Counted from the stretch's first letter, positions 45,762-53,920 are shown. The stretch: 56,293 nt of DNA from DSNY01 sp040752195 (GCA_040752195.1 JBFMFC010000021.1:1-56293), one strand, 5' to 3'. A program made the numbers and translations. Notes: generated by a model from the sequence alone, not told the origin.

Positions 45762-45773
45762 CGCGGCCTCCTA

Positions 45774-47297
45774 TCACATCGCGCCCGGGGTGGGCGTGAA
45801 CAGGTACGGGAATCGCGGCAGCAGCGGGATCACGGCTTGGTCGACCGCGTCGTGCAGCTTCAGCGCCGTGTTGCCCAGCGGCACGTTGGCCGGCTTGCAG
45901 TCGGCACCGAGCCCGAGCGCGTTGTTGTCGCCGTTCAGCATGCACAGCCCGCCCATCACCGCGACCAGCGAGATGTCGACGACGTCGTCCCTCGGGCGGC
46001 GGCCGTTCGGATAGCCGGCCGCATCGCCGCCAGCCAGGCCGAGCCGGTGCTGCTGCGCTTCGGGCGTGGGCGCAATCGACGTGTTCAGCCGCATCATCTC
46101 CGCAGGCGTCACGTTCTTCGGCCGGTTCACGCCGTTGATGCCGGTCAGGAACGTCGTCACCAGATCGGTGCGCGGCAGGTTCTTCGGCGCGATGCCCGGC
46201 GCGTTGAGCGCGATCTCCAGCAGCGCGGGGAAGGTCGGATTCGTCACGTAGTTGGCGAACTGCGCGTCGTCCTTGGGCTTGCTGGCGTTGAAGCGGTCCT
46301 TGTCGGGCAGGCCGATCACGACTTCGTTGACGAGCGGCATCGCCAGGCGCGACACCTGCACCCACGGCCCGCCGTCCTTGCTCGAGGTCTGATGGCCGGA
46401 CTTCGGCGTGCCGTCGAGCAGCCGCACCTGGCGCAGGCTCGCGGTGGTCCATCCGCCGATTACCGGGTCGTCGCCCTTGACGAGGCAGCTTCGGTGCACC
46501 TCGAGCGCGAGCGTGGTGATGTTGGCATCGTCGATCGTGTTCGGCGCCGCGTTGATCAGCGCCGGATCGGTGATCACGGACACCGGCGCGTTGACCAGAT
46601 CGAAGATCGTGCCGAGGTTCACCGCGAACGGCTCTTTGCGCTGGCCGACGAACATGCGGCCCGGCTGCGCGCAGCCGGGGATGTTGACGTTGTAGACGTG
46701 CCGGTCGGCGTACGCGGCGTAGTCCGGGATCGTCTTGGTGCCGATGTTGTCGACCGGCTTGTCGAACGTTGCGCTGCCGTTGGCGGCGTTGGTGATGCGC
46801 GCGCGCTGACCGCCGCGGCGGTCGCCGCGAACGACCTCGACGGTGTACGTCTCGTTGACGTTCAGCGCCGCGGCGTTCGGCGCCGTGACCTGGCCCGCCT
46901 GGATCAGCGGGATCGCGACCATCTTGTCGCCGATCGGCAGCGTGATGCCCTTCAGGTTGTTCTTGAAGCGGAACTGGAAAGTGAGGTCCTCGCGCGCGTC
47001 ACCGTCGTTGTCGATGTGGATCTCGTACAGCGCGTTCGGGTCCAGCGAGAAGTAGTTCGGTCCGCCGTACGGATCCTGCAGCGGCAGGTAGTTGGCGATG
47101 ATCGTCACGTAGTCGGCGCGGCCCGACTCGTACGAGCGGAACATGTAGAAGTCGGTGCCGTCGACCTTGGGCTGCGTGGTGATGAACGGCGCCTCGCGAT
47201 GCGACGAGGCGTTCGCCGCGGGCGACGCCGCGAAGGCACAGGCGGCGGCCACCGCGACGAGCGCGGGCCGCAGCGCCTGCAGTTTGCGTTTCGGCAT
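45774..47297 (-). CDS. DUF4331 exported protein
   Basis: 507 residues. A signal peptide ends near ANA, followed at once by SSHREAPFI, the hallmark of DUF4331. The body includes TDFYMFRSYE, the acidic repeat-like IHIDNDGDAREDLTFQF (a possible calcium loop) and MFVGQRKEPFAVNLG. Its biochemical role is not known to me. Start at ATG 47297, preceded by GGAGGAAA; an ATG at 47312 is the alternative. First gene of a four-gene operon and preceded by a shared ECF-type motif. Confidence 0.9.
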   Translation of the reverse strand: MPKRKLQALRPALVAVAAACAFAASPAANASSHREAPFITTQPKVDGTDFYMFRSYESGRADYVTIIANYLPLQDPYGGPNYFSLDPNALYEIHIDNDGDAREDLTFQFRFKNNLKGITLPIGDKMVAIPLIQAGQVTAPNAAALNVNETYTVEVVRGDRRGGQRARITNAANGSATFDKPVDNIGTKTIPDYAAYADRHVYNVNIPGCAQPGRMFVGQRKEPFAVNLGTIFDLVNAPVSVITDPALINAAPNTIDDANITTLALEVHRSCLVKGDDPVIGGWTTASLRQVRLLDGTPKSGHQTSSKDGGPWVQVSRLAMPLVNEVVIGLPDKDRFNASKPKDDAQFANYVTNPTFPALLEIALNAPGIAPKNLPRTDLVTTFLTGINGVNRPKNVTPAEMMRLNTSIAPTPEAQQHRLGLAGGDAAGYPNGRRPRDDVVDISLVAVMGGLCMLNGDNNALGLGADCKPANVPLGNTALKLHDAVDQAVIPLLPRFPYLFTPTPGAM

Positions 47298-47381
47298 TTC
47301 GGTTTCCTCCATGGGGTGGATGCGACAGGGTCGATCAACGGCGCCGCGGCGGTCGGTACACCCGGGCGCGGCGTGTGAGCG

Positions 47382-47409
47382 GCATTACGGTCGAACGCTG
47401 CGATCGGAT
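47382..47409 (-). promoter_or_regulatory. ECF-type promoter, DUF4331 operon
   Basis: Minus strand: ATCCGAT, 13 bases, CGTAATGC. Core spacing (ATCC to CGTA, 16 bases) equals the other copies. About 85 bases upstream of the DUF4331 start. Confidence 0.6.
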
Positions 47410-47512
47410 TCAGCCGGCGCAACCAACGCAGCGCACGTGGTCGGCCTCGGCGAGCGTTCGGGCATGACGCCGGTACGGCGGCCGGACGCATCCGGATTCG
47501 CACGGCGCGCAC

Positions 47513-47540
47513 ATCCGTCCGCGGGGCCTGTCCGTATAGG
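47513..47540 (+). promoter_or_regulatory. ECF-type promoter, ferritin-like/cytochrome c pair
   Basis: ATCCGTC, 13 bases, CGTATAGG, 51 bases before the ferritin-like ATG. Both elements are identical to those upstream of the second ECF sigma gene (48562-48589), while the spacers differ. Confidence 0.75.
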
Positions 47541-47591
47541 GGGTTCGATCGACTCATCCGCGGACAACCGCGCTTTTCCCAGGAGACCACC

Positions 47592-48143
47592 ATGCCGTCG
47601 ACCCGCAGAACCTTCCTGTCCACCGCCACCCTCTCCGCGACCGCCGTCGGGCTGCTCGCGGGCGTGCGCACGAGCGCGCATGCCGCCAATCCGGCCGGCG
47701 ACGTGAAGATCCTCAACGTCGCGCTCGGGCTCGAGCACGAAGCGATCGCTGCCTACCAGTTGGGCGCCACGAGCGGCCTGCTGCAAAAGCCCGTGCTCGA
47801 CGTGGCGGTGCTGTTCCAGTCGCACCACAAGGGTCACCGCGACGCGCTCGTCGCGACGATCCGCAAACTGGGCGGCACCCCGGTCGAGGACAAGAAGCTC
47901 GACGACTACGCCAGGGCGCTGCGCGCCGACGCGTTGAAGTCGCAGGCCGACGTGCTCGAGCTGGCGGCGCGGCTCGAGCTCGGCGCGGTCAACGCCTATC
48001 TCGGCGTGATCCCGTCGTTCGCCGACAGCGCGCTCGCGAAAGTCGCCGCGCGGCTGGCCGCCGACGAGACGATGCACTGGTCGATCCTCGCCAATGCGCT
48101 GGGCCGGCCGCTGCCGGGCGCGCCGCTGACCTTCGGCGCGTGA
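47592..48143 (+). CDS. Tat-exported ferritin-like protein
   Basis: 183 residues. The twin-arginine signal (STRRTFLSTATLS) ends near AHA, so it is folded before export. The mature part is a four-helix bundle with acidic and histidine residues at ferritin-like positions (LGLEHEAIAAYQ, FQSHHKGHRDAL, LELGAVNAYL, ADETMHW), a plausible di-metal site. Related to bacterial ferritin-like domains of unknown function rather than storage ferritin. An AGGAGA site precedes the ATG. The cytochrome c gene follows after one base. Confidence 0.88.
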   Translation: MPSTRRTFLSTATLSATAVGLLAGVRTSAHAANPAGDVKILNVALGLEHEAIAAYQLGATSGLLQKPVLDVAVLFQSHHKGHRDALVATIRKLGGTPVEDKKLDDYARALRADALKSQADVLELAARLELGAVNAYLGVIPSFADSALAKVAARLAADETMHWSILANALGRPLPGAPLTFGA

Positions 48144-48144
48144 G

Positions 48145-48555
48145 ATGCGCGCGCGACCGGTCCTCGCCGCGCTTGCGCTGACGCTCGCGTTCGCCGCGCC
48201 GCTGCGGTCCGCCGCCGCCGGCGGCGCGGACCGGGCCGATGCCTTGCGCGGCGAGACCGGCGACGCCGTCCGCGGCGCACAGTTGTACGAGGCGCGCTGC
48301 GGCGGCTGCCACAGCGCGGACGCCAGCCGCGTCGGCCCCGCGCACCGCGGCGTCTTCGGCCGGCGCGCGGGAACCGCAGCCGGCTTCGACTATTCGCCCG
48401 CGCTGCGCGCGAGCCGGCTCGTGTGGGACGCGCGCACGCTCGACGCGTGGCTGGCCGACCCGGAGCGCACGATCCCCGGCCAGGCGATGGGCTACCGGGT
48501 CGACGACGCGCGCGACCGCGCCGATCTGATCGCGCATTTGCGCGAGCTGCGTTGA
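48145..48555 (+). CDS. Small monoheme c-type cytochrome
   Basis: 136 residues: signal peptide (LALTLAFAAPLRSAAA), heme site CGGCH with a likely Met axial ligand in PGQAMGY, and the class I fold (VGPAHRGVFGRRAG, ARTLDAWLADPERTIPG). A periplasmic electron carrier. It starts one base after the ferritin-like stop, so the two are co-transcribed; they may exchange electrons in the periplasm, which is inference. Confidence 0.92.
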   Translation: MRARPVLAALALTLAFAAPLRSAAAGGADRADALRGETGDAVRGAQLYEARCGGCHSADASRVGPAHRGVFGRRAGTAAGFDYSPALRASRLVWDARTLDAWLADPERTIPGQAMGYRVDDARDRADLIAHLRELR

Positions 48556-48561
48556 GCCGCA

Positions 48562-48589
48562 ATCCGTCGATCGCTGTCCTGCGTATAGG
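48562..48589 (+). promoter_or_regulatory. ECF-type promoter, sigma/cupin operon
   Basis: ATCCGTC, 13 bases, CGTATAGG, 68 bases before the sigma gene ATG. It suggests autoregulation of the second ECF sigma. Confidence 0.75.
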
Positions 48590-48657
48590 CTGTTGATGCG
48601 CCGATGGTCGACCGGAGGTCCGGTCGCCGATTCGCGCATGCGTGCGACGAGGTGGCC

Positions 48658-49368
48658 ATGTACTCAGCGGCGGCGGCGATCGGCGGTTTGGACGACAGGC
48701 TCCGGGACAGCGGAACGGCCGCGCGACCGCCGCGACAGGAAACTCCGGAACAGCGTCCAGCCGAGCCCTCGCTCGAACCGGGCGACCCGCTCGCCGCGCT
48801 GCTGGCGCGCATCGCGCTCGGCGAGCAGGCCGCGCTCGAGTCGCTGTACGACCTGACGCTGCCGCGCGTGTTCGCGGTCGCACGCCGCATCTGCAGCGAC
48901 GCCGCGCTCGCCGAAGAGGTGGCCGAGGACGTCTACTTCCAGGTCTGGCGCGAAGCGGCGCGCTTCGACTCGGCGCGCGCGCCGGCGCTGCCGTGGCTGC
49001 TGATGATGACGCGCTCGCGCGCGCTCGATGCGCTGCGCCGGACCGATCGCGCGCTGCTGACCGACGACCCGCACGCGCTGGCGGGCGAGGAGTGCAGCGG
49101 CGACGGCGATCCGCTGCGCCTGCTCGAGGCGTTCAGGCGCGACGGCGAAGTGCGCGCTGCGCTCGCGCGGCTGCCGGCGCGCGACCGGCAGATCGTCGCG
49201 CTCGCTTTCTTGCGCGGACTGACACATGCGCAGATCGCGGCGGCGATGCGGCTGCCGCTGGGGACGGTCAAGACCGCCGTGCGCCGCGCGCTGCACGCGC
49301 TGCGCATCACGCTGGCCGCGCATGCGCCCGACGGATGCAACGACGAGGTGAGCGATGGAGACGACTGA
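48658..49368 (+). CDS. ECF RNA polymerase sigma factor, ChrR-associated type
   Basis: 236 residues with a 45-residue low-complexity N-terminus, then region 2 (ALAEEVAEDVYFQVWREAARFD ... LMMTRSRALDALRR) and region 4 (LARLPARDRQIVALAFLRGLTHAQIAAAMRLPLGTVKTAVRRAL). Start at the ATG after GAGGTGG; an ATG at 48604 is in frame. The downstream cupin gene overlaps it by 14 bases, as expected for a sigma with a cognate regulator. Confidence 0.92.
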   Translation: MYSAAAAIGGLDDRLRDSGTAARPPRQETPEQRPAEPSLEPGDPLAALLARIALGEQAALESLYDLTLPRVFAVARRICSDAALAEEVAEDVYFQVWREAARFDSARAPALPWLLMMTRSRALDALRRTDRALLTDDPHALAGEECSGDGDPLRLLEAFRRDGEVRAALARLPARDRQIVALAFLRGLTHAQIAAAMRLPLGTVKTAVRRALHALRITLAAHAPDGCNDEVSDGDD

Positions 49369-49834
49369 CCCGGGGCTGCCGCAGGCCGCGGTCGAGCGCA
49401 TGCTGCTCGACATCGCGCCCGAACCGCTCGCCCCCGAAGCGGTGGCGCGCATCAAGGCGCGGCTGGCGGAGCGGGTCGCGGCCGAACCCCGACCGGCTGC
49501 GCCGCAGTTCATCGACATTCGCGCCGACGAAGGCTGGCGGCCGCTGACCGACCGCACCGAGATGAAGATCCTCTTCGACGACGGCGCGACGCTGTCGTGG
49601 CTGGTGCGCATGCAGCCGGGCGCGCGGCTCGACGCGCACGCGCACGACGCGGGCCCGGAGGAGTGCCTCGTGATCGAGGGCGAGCTGTGGCTCGACGGCA
49701 AGCGCTTCGGCGCCGGCGACTACCAGCTCGCGTCACGCGGTACCGCGCACCACCGCATCCACACCGAGTCGGGCTGCGTGCTGTTCGTGCGTTCGCCGTC
49801 GCCGCGCGCCGCGGCCTCCGCCGGAACGCGATGA
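49355..49834 (+). CDS. ChrR-like cupin, first of a tandem pair
   Basis: 159 residues. The C-terminal cupin has the metal motif HAHDAGPEECLVIEGE and a later HHRIHTES, as in the cupin half of ChrR. The N-terminal part is short and has no His-Cys-Cys zinc site, unlike the anti-sigma domain of canonical ChrR. It overlaps the sigma gene by 14 bases and the next cupin gene by 4 (ATGA). Probably a sensor of the sigma module, but direct sigma binding is unproven. Confidence 0.85.
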   Translation: METTDPGLPQAAVERMLLDIAPEPLAPEAVARIKARLAERVAAEPRPAAPQFIDIRADEGWRPLTDRTEMKILFDDGATLSWLVRMQPGARLDAHAHDAGPEECLVIEGELWLDGKRFGAGDYQLASRGTAHHRIHTESGCVLFVRSPSPRAAASAGTR

Positions 49835-50274
49835 ACGACGTGCTGCCCGCACCGCTGACCGGCGCGCTGCTCGCAGCGCTCGCGCCGGAACCGCCGGCGC
49901 GCGCCGACCGCATCCGCCGGCGGCTGCTCGTGCGCATCGCTTCCGACGCGCGCGCCGCGCGCAGCCTCGAGCGCGCGGCCGGCTGGCTGCCTTTCGTTGC
50001 GGGCGCCGACAAGAAGATCCTGTTCGACGACGGCCGCACGATGACCTGGCTCGTGCGAATGGCGCCGGGTGCCGCGCTGCCCGCGCACCGGCACGACGAA
50101 GGCGACGAGGAATGCCTGGTGCTCGAAGGCACGGTCGCCGTCAACGACATCACCTACGGTCCCGGCGACTACGCGCTGGCGCTGCGCGGCTCCGAACACC
50201 GCTCGCTTCGGACCGACACCGGCGCGCTGTTCCTGCTGCGATCGCCGTCGCCGCAGGCCCTCAGCGCGCGCTGA
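49831..50274 (+). CDS. ChrR-like cupin, second of a tandem pair
   Basis: 147 residues, clearly a paralog of the preceding protein: both share the KILFDDG...WLVRM...PGA block and the cupin motif, here HRHDEGDEECLVLEG. It also lacks the zinc anti-sigma motif, and the second histidine cluster is reduced to SEHRSLRTDTG. The longer frame from 49597 is rejected; the ATG overlaps the previous stop. Its 3' end overlaps the convergent SRPBCC gene by 14 bases. Confidence 0.85.
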   Translation: MNDVLPAPLTGALLAALAPEPPARADRIRRRLLVRIASDARAARSLERAAGWLPFVAGADKKILFDDGRTMTWLVRMAPGAALPAHRHDEGDEECLVLEGTVAVNDITYGPGDYALALRGSEHRSLRTDTGALFLLRSPSPQALSAR

Positions 50275-50728
50275 AGAGCCGCCGCAGATTGCCGAGCGCG
50301 CGGCGCGACTGGCGCGCGAGCAGCCGGCGCGTGAGATTGCGGTCGAGCCAGCGCCACGGCGCACGGCGCGAGCGGAACCACAGCAGCCGCGTGAAGCGGC
50401 AGCCGCCGGCGAGCGGCTCGAGCTGGTACTCGATGCACGCGTCGCCTTGCGCGCTCGTCGTCTCGATGACCCAGCGCCGCGGCGGCTCGCACGCGCGCAC
50501 GGTCCACGTCGCTTCGAAGCTTCGTCCGGCGGCGCCGATTCGCTCGACCACCGTTTCGCCGAGCGCGAGCGGCCGGTCCGGAGCGCCGCGCACGGCGCGC
50601 GTGGCCGGATGCCAGCGCGACCAGCGCGAAGGGTTGGTGACGAACGCGAACGCCTCGTCGGCCGCGCAGGGCAGGTCGACCTCGGTGACGACGCAGACGA
50701 AGCCGGATGCCGCGCCGACGCCGCTCAT
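50261..50728 (-). CDS. SRPBCC-superfamily protein
   Basis: 155 residues with the START/polyketide-cyclase-like fold: TEVDLPCAADEAFAFVTNPSRWSRWHP at the N-terminus, then antiparallel strands (FEATWTVRACEPPRRWVIE, CIEYQLEPLAGGCRFTRLLWF) and a final basic helix. Such proteins bind hydrophobic ligands; the ligand is unknown. It overlaps the monooxygenase-like gene by 4 bases (ATGA), and its end overlaps the convergent cupin gene. Confidence 0.85.
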   Translation of the reverse strand: MSGVGAASGFVCVVTEVDLPCAADEAFAFVTNPSRWSRWHPATRAVRGAPDRPLALGETVVERIGAAGRSFEATWTVRACEPPRRWVIETTSAQGDACIEYQLEPLAGGCRFTRLLWFRSRRAPWRWLDRNLTRRLLARQSRRALGNLRRLFSAR

Positions 50729-51012
50729 GCGACGCGCTCGTAGGCGACGATCTCGGGCGCGGCGGCGAGCAGCGGCCCGCCGCGTTCGAACGCGCGCGCG
50801 ACGTGCGCGCTCGCCATGTGGGACTCGACCGCGGCGGCGTCGCGCCAGTGCTCGACGGTGACGAACTCATCCGGACGATCGGCGCGGACGAACACCTCGT
50901 ACCGCAGGCAGCCGGGCTCGGCGCGCGTCGGGCCGAGCAGTTCGTCGAAGACGCGGCGCAGGGCGTCGCACTGGCCGGGCCGCGCGACAAAGCGGCCGAT
51001 GACGGTTCTCAT
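50725..51012 (-). CDS. ABM-domain protein (YgiN-like monooxygenase)
   Basis: 95 residues, a single antibiotic-biosynthesis-monooxygenase fold: VIGRFVARPGQCDALRRVFDEL, then GCLRYEVFVRADRPDEFVTVEHWRDAAAVESHMAS. Proteins of this size act on quinols or small aromatics, or simply bind them. A GGAGG site precedes the ATG. Co-transcribed with the SRPBCC gene; about 109 bases from hypX. Confidence 0.88.
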   Translation of the reverse strand: MRTVIGRFVARPGQCDALRRVFDELLGPTRAEPGCLRYEVFVRADRPDEFVTVEHWRDAAAVESHMASAHVARAFERGGPLLAAAPEIVAYERVA

Positions 51013-51121
51013 CGCGGTACCTCCAGGATTTACGGGCGCGAGCCGCAGCGGATCGCCCAGGGAATACGGCCGATGCGGCCGTCCGGATTGCGGCGCGCCG
51101 GCGCGGTCGCGCCGCGAACCG

Positions 51122-52822
51122 CTACGCCGCCCGTCGCCGCCGCTCGCGGTGGATCGCCAGATGGCGCGGCGTCCACGACGGCGGCGTGTGGCGGACGAAG
51201 TACGCGCGCGCGACGTGGTAGCTCGGGTCGAAGCCGTAGAAGTTGCGGCGCATCTGCGCGAGCTCTTCTTCGCGGTATTTCGCGAGCGGCTTTTCGGCTT
51301 CGTCGCGCGCGCGGCGCGAGCGTTTGGCGTCGAGGCGCGCGGCGAAGGACCTGCCGCGCGCGACCCCGCGCGCGCGCAGCCGCACCTCGTCGAGAAAGCC
51401 CGCGCGATCGGCCGCGATCACCGCGTCGACCAGCCCGAACGACTGCGCTTCGCGCGCCGAGATCGGCAGCCGGTGGTCCATCACCGCGCGCGGATCGCCG
51501 CGCCTGGCGCGGCGCGGCAGCGTGTAGGTCCAGTATTCGGAGCCGTACAGGTTGCCCATGTTCCTGTAGTGCGGGTTCAGGATCACGCCGTCGCGTGCCC
51601 ACACCTCGTCGCAGGTCAGCGCGAGGAAGCAGCCGCCCGCGCCGGCGTTGCCCTGCAACGCCGCGATGGTCACGCGGTCGGTCGTCGTCAGGATCGCTTC
51701 GCACACGTCGTCGATCGCGTTGATGTTGCGCCACGACTCGTCGGCCGGACTCGGCGCGGCTTCGATGACGTTCAGGTGGATCCCGTTGCTGAAGAAGTCC
51801 GGTCCGCCGGCGAGCACCAGCACGCGCGTGGGCCGCGCCAGCGCCGCGCGATACGCGGCGAGCAGCCGCTCGCATTGCGCGGTCGACATCGCGCCGTTGT
51901 AGAAGGCGAAGTGCAGAATGCCGACCGCGCCGTCTTCTTCGTAGCGGATCTCGTCGGGGCCGTCGCTCGCAAGGGCAAGCGCGGCGACCTCGCCGGGAAA
52001 GGCAACGTCGACGGGCAGCTTGAACGCGCCTTCGACATCGGCGCGCCTGACGTGGCCGATCCACACCGCGCCGTCGGTCGTCGCGCGCAGGATCGCGTGG
52101 TGCCGGCGGGCGAGGATCCGGCCCGGTTCGGCCGCGCCGGCCCGTTCGCGCGCGGTCGGGGCCGCATGCGCGTCGTACAGATGGCACGGCACGCCGAACA
52201 GCGCGTCGAGCACACCCGGCGCGCCGTCGGCTGCGCGGATCTTGCGCAGCACGTCGGCGGTCGCATCGCGCGCCCAGTCGATGCGGCGGTCGTCCTGCTT
52301 CATCGACGGCCGCGCGCGGCCGCGCACGCCGGGTGCGCCGGGTTCGATCCGCTGCGGCACGTGGCGGCCCGACGCGTAGCGCTCGATCGCTTCGAGCACG
52401 GCCGCGGTCGCCGCTTCGGTCACTTCGTTGCGGTACAGGCTCGACTTGGTCGCATCGCGCAGAGCGAAAGTACGGCTCGCCCACACCGGGCCGGCGTCCA
52501 TCTCCGCCTCGGCCTGCAGCACCGTCACGCCCCATTCGGTCTCGCCTTCGGCGATCGCCCAGTCGAGTGCGGACGGCCCGCGGTCGCCGACGATGCCGGG
52601 ATGAACGACGAAGCACGGGTAGCGCCGCCAGACGCTCTGCGGGATCGCGCGCTGCATGAACGGCGCGACGACGAGGTCCGGCTCGAACAGCGCAGCGGCT
52701 TCCTCGGTCACGCTGTCGGCGATGTCGTATTCGATCGACACTTCGTGCCCGCGCGCGCGCAGCTCGACGAACAGCCTTTGCGCAAGGCCGTTGAAGCTGC
52801 GGGTCAGCAGCAGGATCCTCAT
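51122..52822 (-). CDS. hypX: Hydrogenase maturation factor HypX (CO synthesis for the NiFe site)
   Basis: 566 residues with two modules: an N-terminal formyl-transferase-like domain (MRILLLTRSFNGLAQRLFVEL, VVHPGIVGDRGPSALDWAI) and a C-terminal enoyl-CoA hydratase/crotonase-like domain (VLAGGPDFFSNGIHLNVIE, GNAGAGGCFLALTCDEVWAR). In Ralstonia and Aquifex HypX makes the CO ligand of NiFe hydrogenase from formyl-THF under aerobic conditions. The ATG overlaps the hypE stop by one base (TGATG). The long open frame further upstream overlaps hypE and is rejected. Confidence 0.95.
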   Translation of the reverse strand: MRILLLTRSFNGLAQRLFVELRARGHEVSIEYDIADSVTEEAAALFEPDLVVAPFMQRAIPQSVWRRYPCFVVHPGIVGDRGPSALDWAIAEGETEWGVTVLQAEAEMDAGPVWASRTFALRDATKSSLYRNEVTEAATAAVLEAIERYASGRHVPQRIEPGAPGVRGRARPSMKQDDRRIDWARDATADVLRKIRAADGAPGVLDALFGVPCHLYDAHAAPTARERAGAAEPGRILARRHHAILRATTDGAVWIGHVRRADVEGAFKLPVDVAFPGEVAALALASDGPDEIRYEEDGAVGILHFAFYNGAMSTAQCERLLAAYRAALARPTRVLVLAGGPDFFSNGIHLNVIEAAPSPADESWRNINAIDDVCEAILTTTDRVTIAALQGNAGAGGCFLALTCDEVWARDGVILNPHYRNMGNLYGSEYWTYTLPRRARRGDPRAVMDHRLPISAREAQSFGLVDAVIAADRAGFLDEVRLRARGVARGRSFAARLDAKRSRRARDEAEKPLAKYREEELAQMRRNFYGFDPSYHVARAYFVRHTPPSWTPRHLAIHRERRRRAA

Positions 52823-53916
52823 CAGCAGATCCGCGGAAGCTGATCGCCGGTCAGCCAGTCGACGATGCGGCGGCCGCCGAACCTGGTCTGCATCTGCACG
52901 AATCGGTTCGGATCGTCGATCACGTCGCCGATCGCGCAGGCGTCGCGCCCGAGCGGATGCGCGCGCATCGCTGCGAGCACCGCATCGGCGTCTTCGGCCG
53001 CCACGATCGCGACCAGCTTGCCTTCGTTGGCCACGTACAACGGGTCGAGGCCGAGGAATTCGCACGCGGCCTGCACCTGCGGGCGCACCGGGATCGCCGC
53101 TTCGTCGAGCAGCATGCCCACGTTCGACTGCGCGGCGATCTCGTTCAGCGTCGTTGCCAGTCCCCCGCGCGTCGGATCGCGCAGCACGCGCACGCCGCGG
53201 GAAGGGTCGCGCCGCATCGGTTCGCGCACCGCGTCGACCATCCGCGCGACGAGCCCGTGCAGCGCCGCGGTGTCGGAGACGATCTCGGTGGCGAATGCGA
53301 GCGACTCGCGCAGCGACATGATCGCCATGCCGTGGTCGCCGAGATGCCCCGACACGAGGATGCGATCGCCCGGCCGCGCGCGATCGCCGGCGATCGCGAG
53401 CCCCTCTTCGACGACGCCGACGCCGGTCGTCGTGATGAACACGCCGTCGCCCTTGCCCTGCTCGACGACCTTGGTGTCGCCGGTGACGATCGCCACGTCC
53501 GCGTCGCGCGCCGCGCGCGCCATCGACTCGACGATGCGCTTGAGATCCGCGAGCGGAAAGCCTTCCTCGAGGATGAAGCTCGCCGCCAGATAGAGCGGCC
53601 GCGCGCCCGCCATCGCCACGTCGTTGACCGTGCCGTGCACCGACAGGCAGCCGATGTCGCCGCCGGGAAAGAACAGCGGCGAGACGACGTGGCTGTCGGT
53701 CGCCATCACCACGCGCCCGGGCGGCAGCGCGAAAGTCGCCATGTCGTTTCTCTGCGCGAGGATGTCGTTGCCGAAGGCTTCGTGGAAGAGCTGTTCGATC
53801 AGTTGCGCCATCGCGCGCCCGCCGCTGCCGTGCGTCAGATCGACGCGGCCGTGCTTCAGATCGAGCGGGCGCACGTAGCCCGACTTGACCGGCTTGTTCA
53901 TGCGTGCGTCGTCCAT
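52822..53916 (-). CDS. hypE: Hydrogenase maturation factor HypE
   Basis: 364 residues. HypE dehydrates the carbamoyl group on its C-terminal cysteine to thiocyanate, giving the CN ligand. The terminal PRIC with the catalytic cysteine is intact; the ATP-binding part includes DLTHGSGGRAM and GDTKVVEQGKGDG. Start at ATG 53916 with a GGTGA site, 4 bases after the hypD stop; ATG 53901 is an alternative. Part of the hypF-C-D-E-X operon. Confidence 0.96.
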   Translation of the reverse strand: MDDARMNKPVKSGYVRPLDLKHGRVDLTHGSGGRAMAQLIEQLFHEAFGNDILAQRNDMATFALPPGRVVMATDSHVVSPLFFPGGDIGCLSVHGTVNDVAMAGARPLYLAASFILEEGFPLADLKRIVESMARAARDADVAIVTGDTKVVEQGKGDGVFITTTGVGVVEEGLAIAGDRARPGDRILVSGHLGDHGMAIMSLRESLAFATEIVSDTAALHGLVARMVDAVREPMRRDPSRGVRVLRDPTRGGLATTLNEIAAQSNVGMLLDEAAIPVRPQVQAACEFLGLDPLYVANEGKLVAIVAAEDADAVLAAMRAHPLGRDACAIGDVIDDPNRFVQMQTRFGGRRIVDWLTGDQLPRIC

Positions 53917-53920
53917 CGAT

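Noticed and set aside
51031..51053. ATCC and CGTA elements upstream of the ABM-domain gene, similar to the ECF motif
   Set aside because: The spacing is 15 rather than 16 bases, and the implied transcript start would fall on the ribosome binding site. Kept only as a weak candidate.
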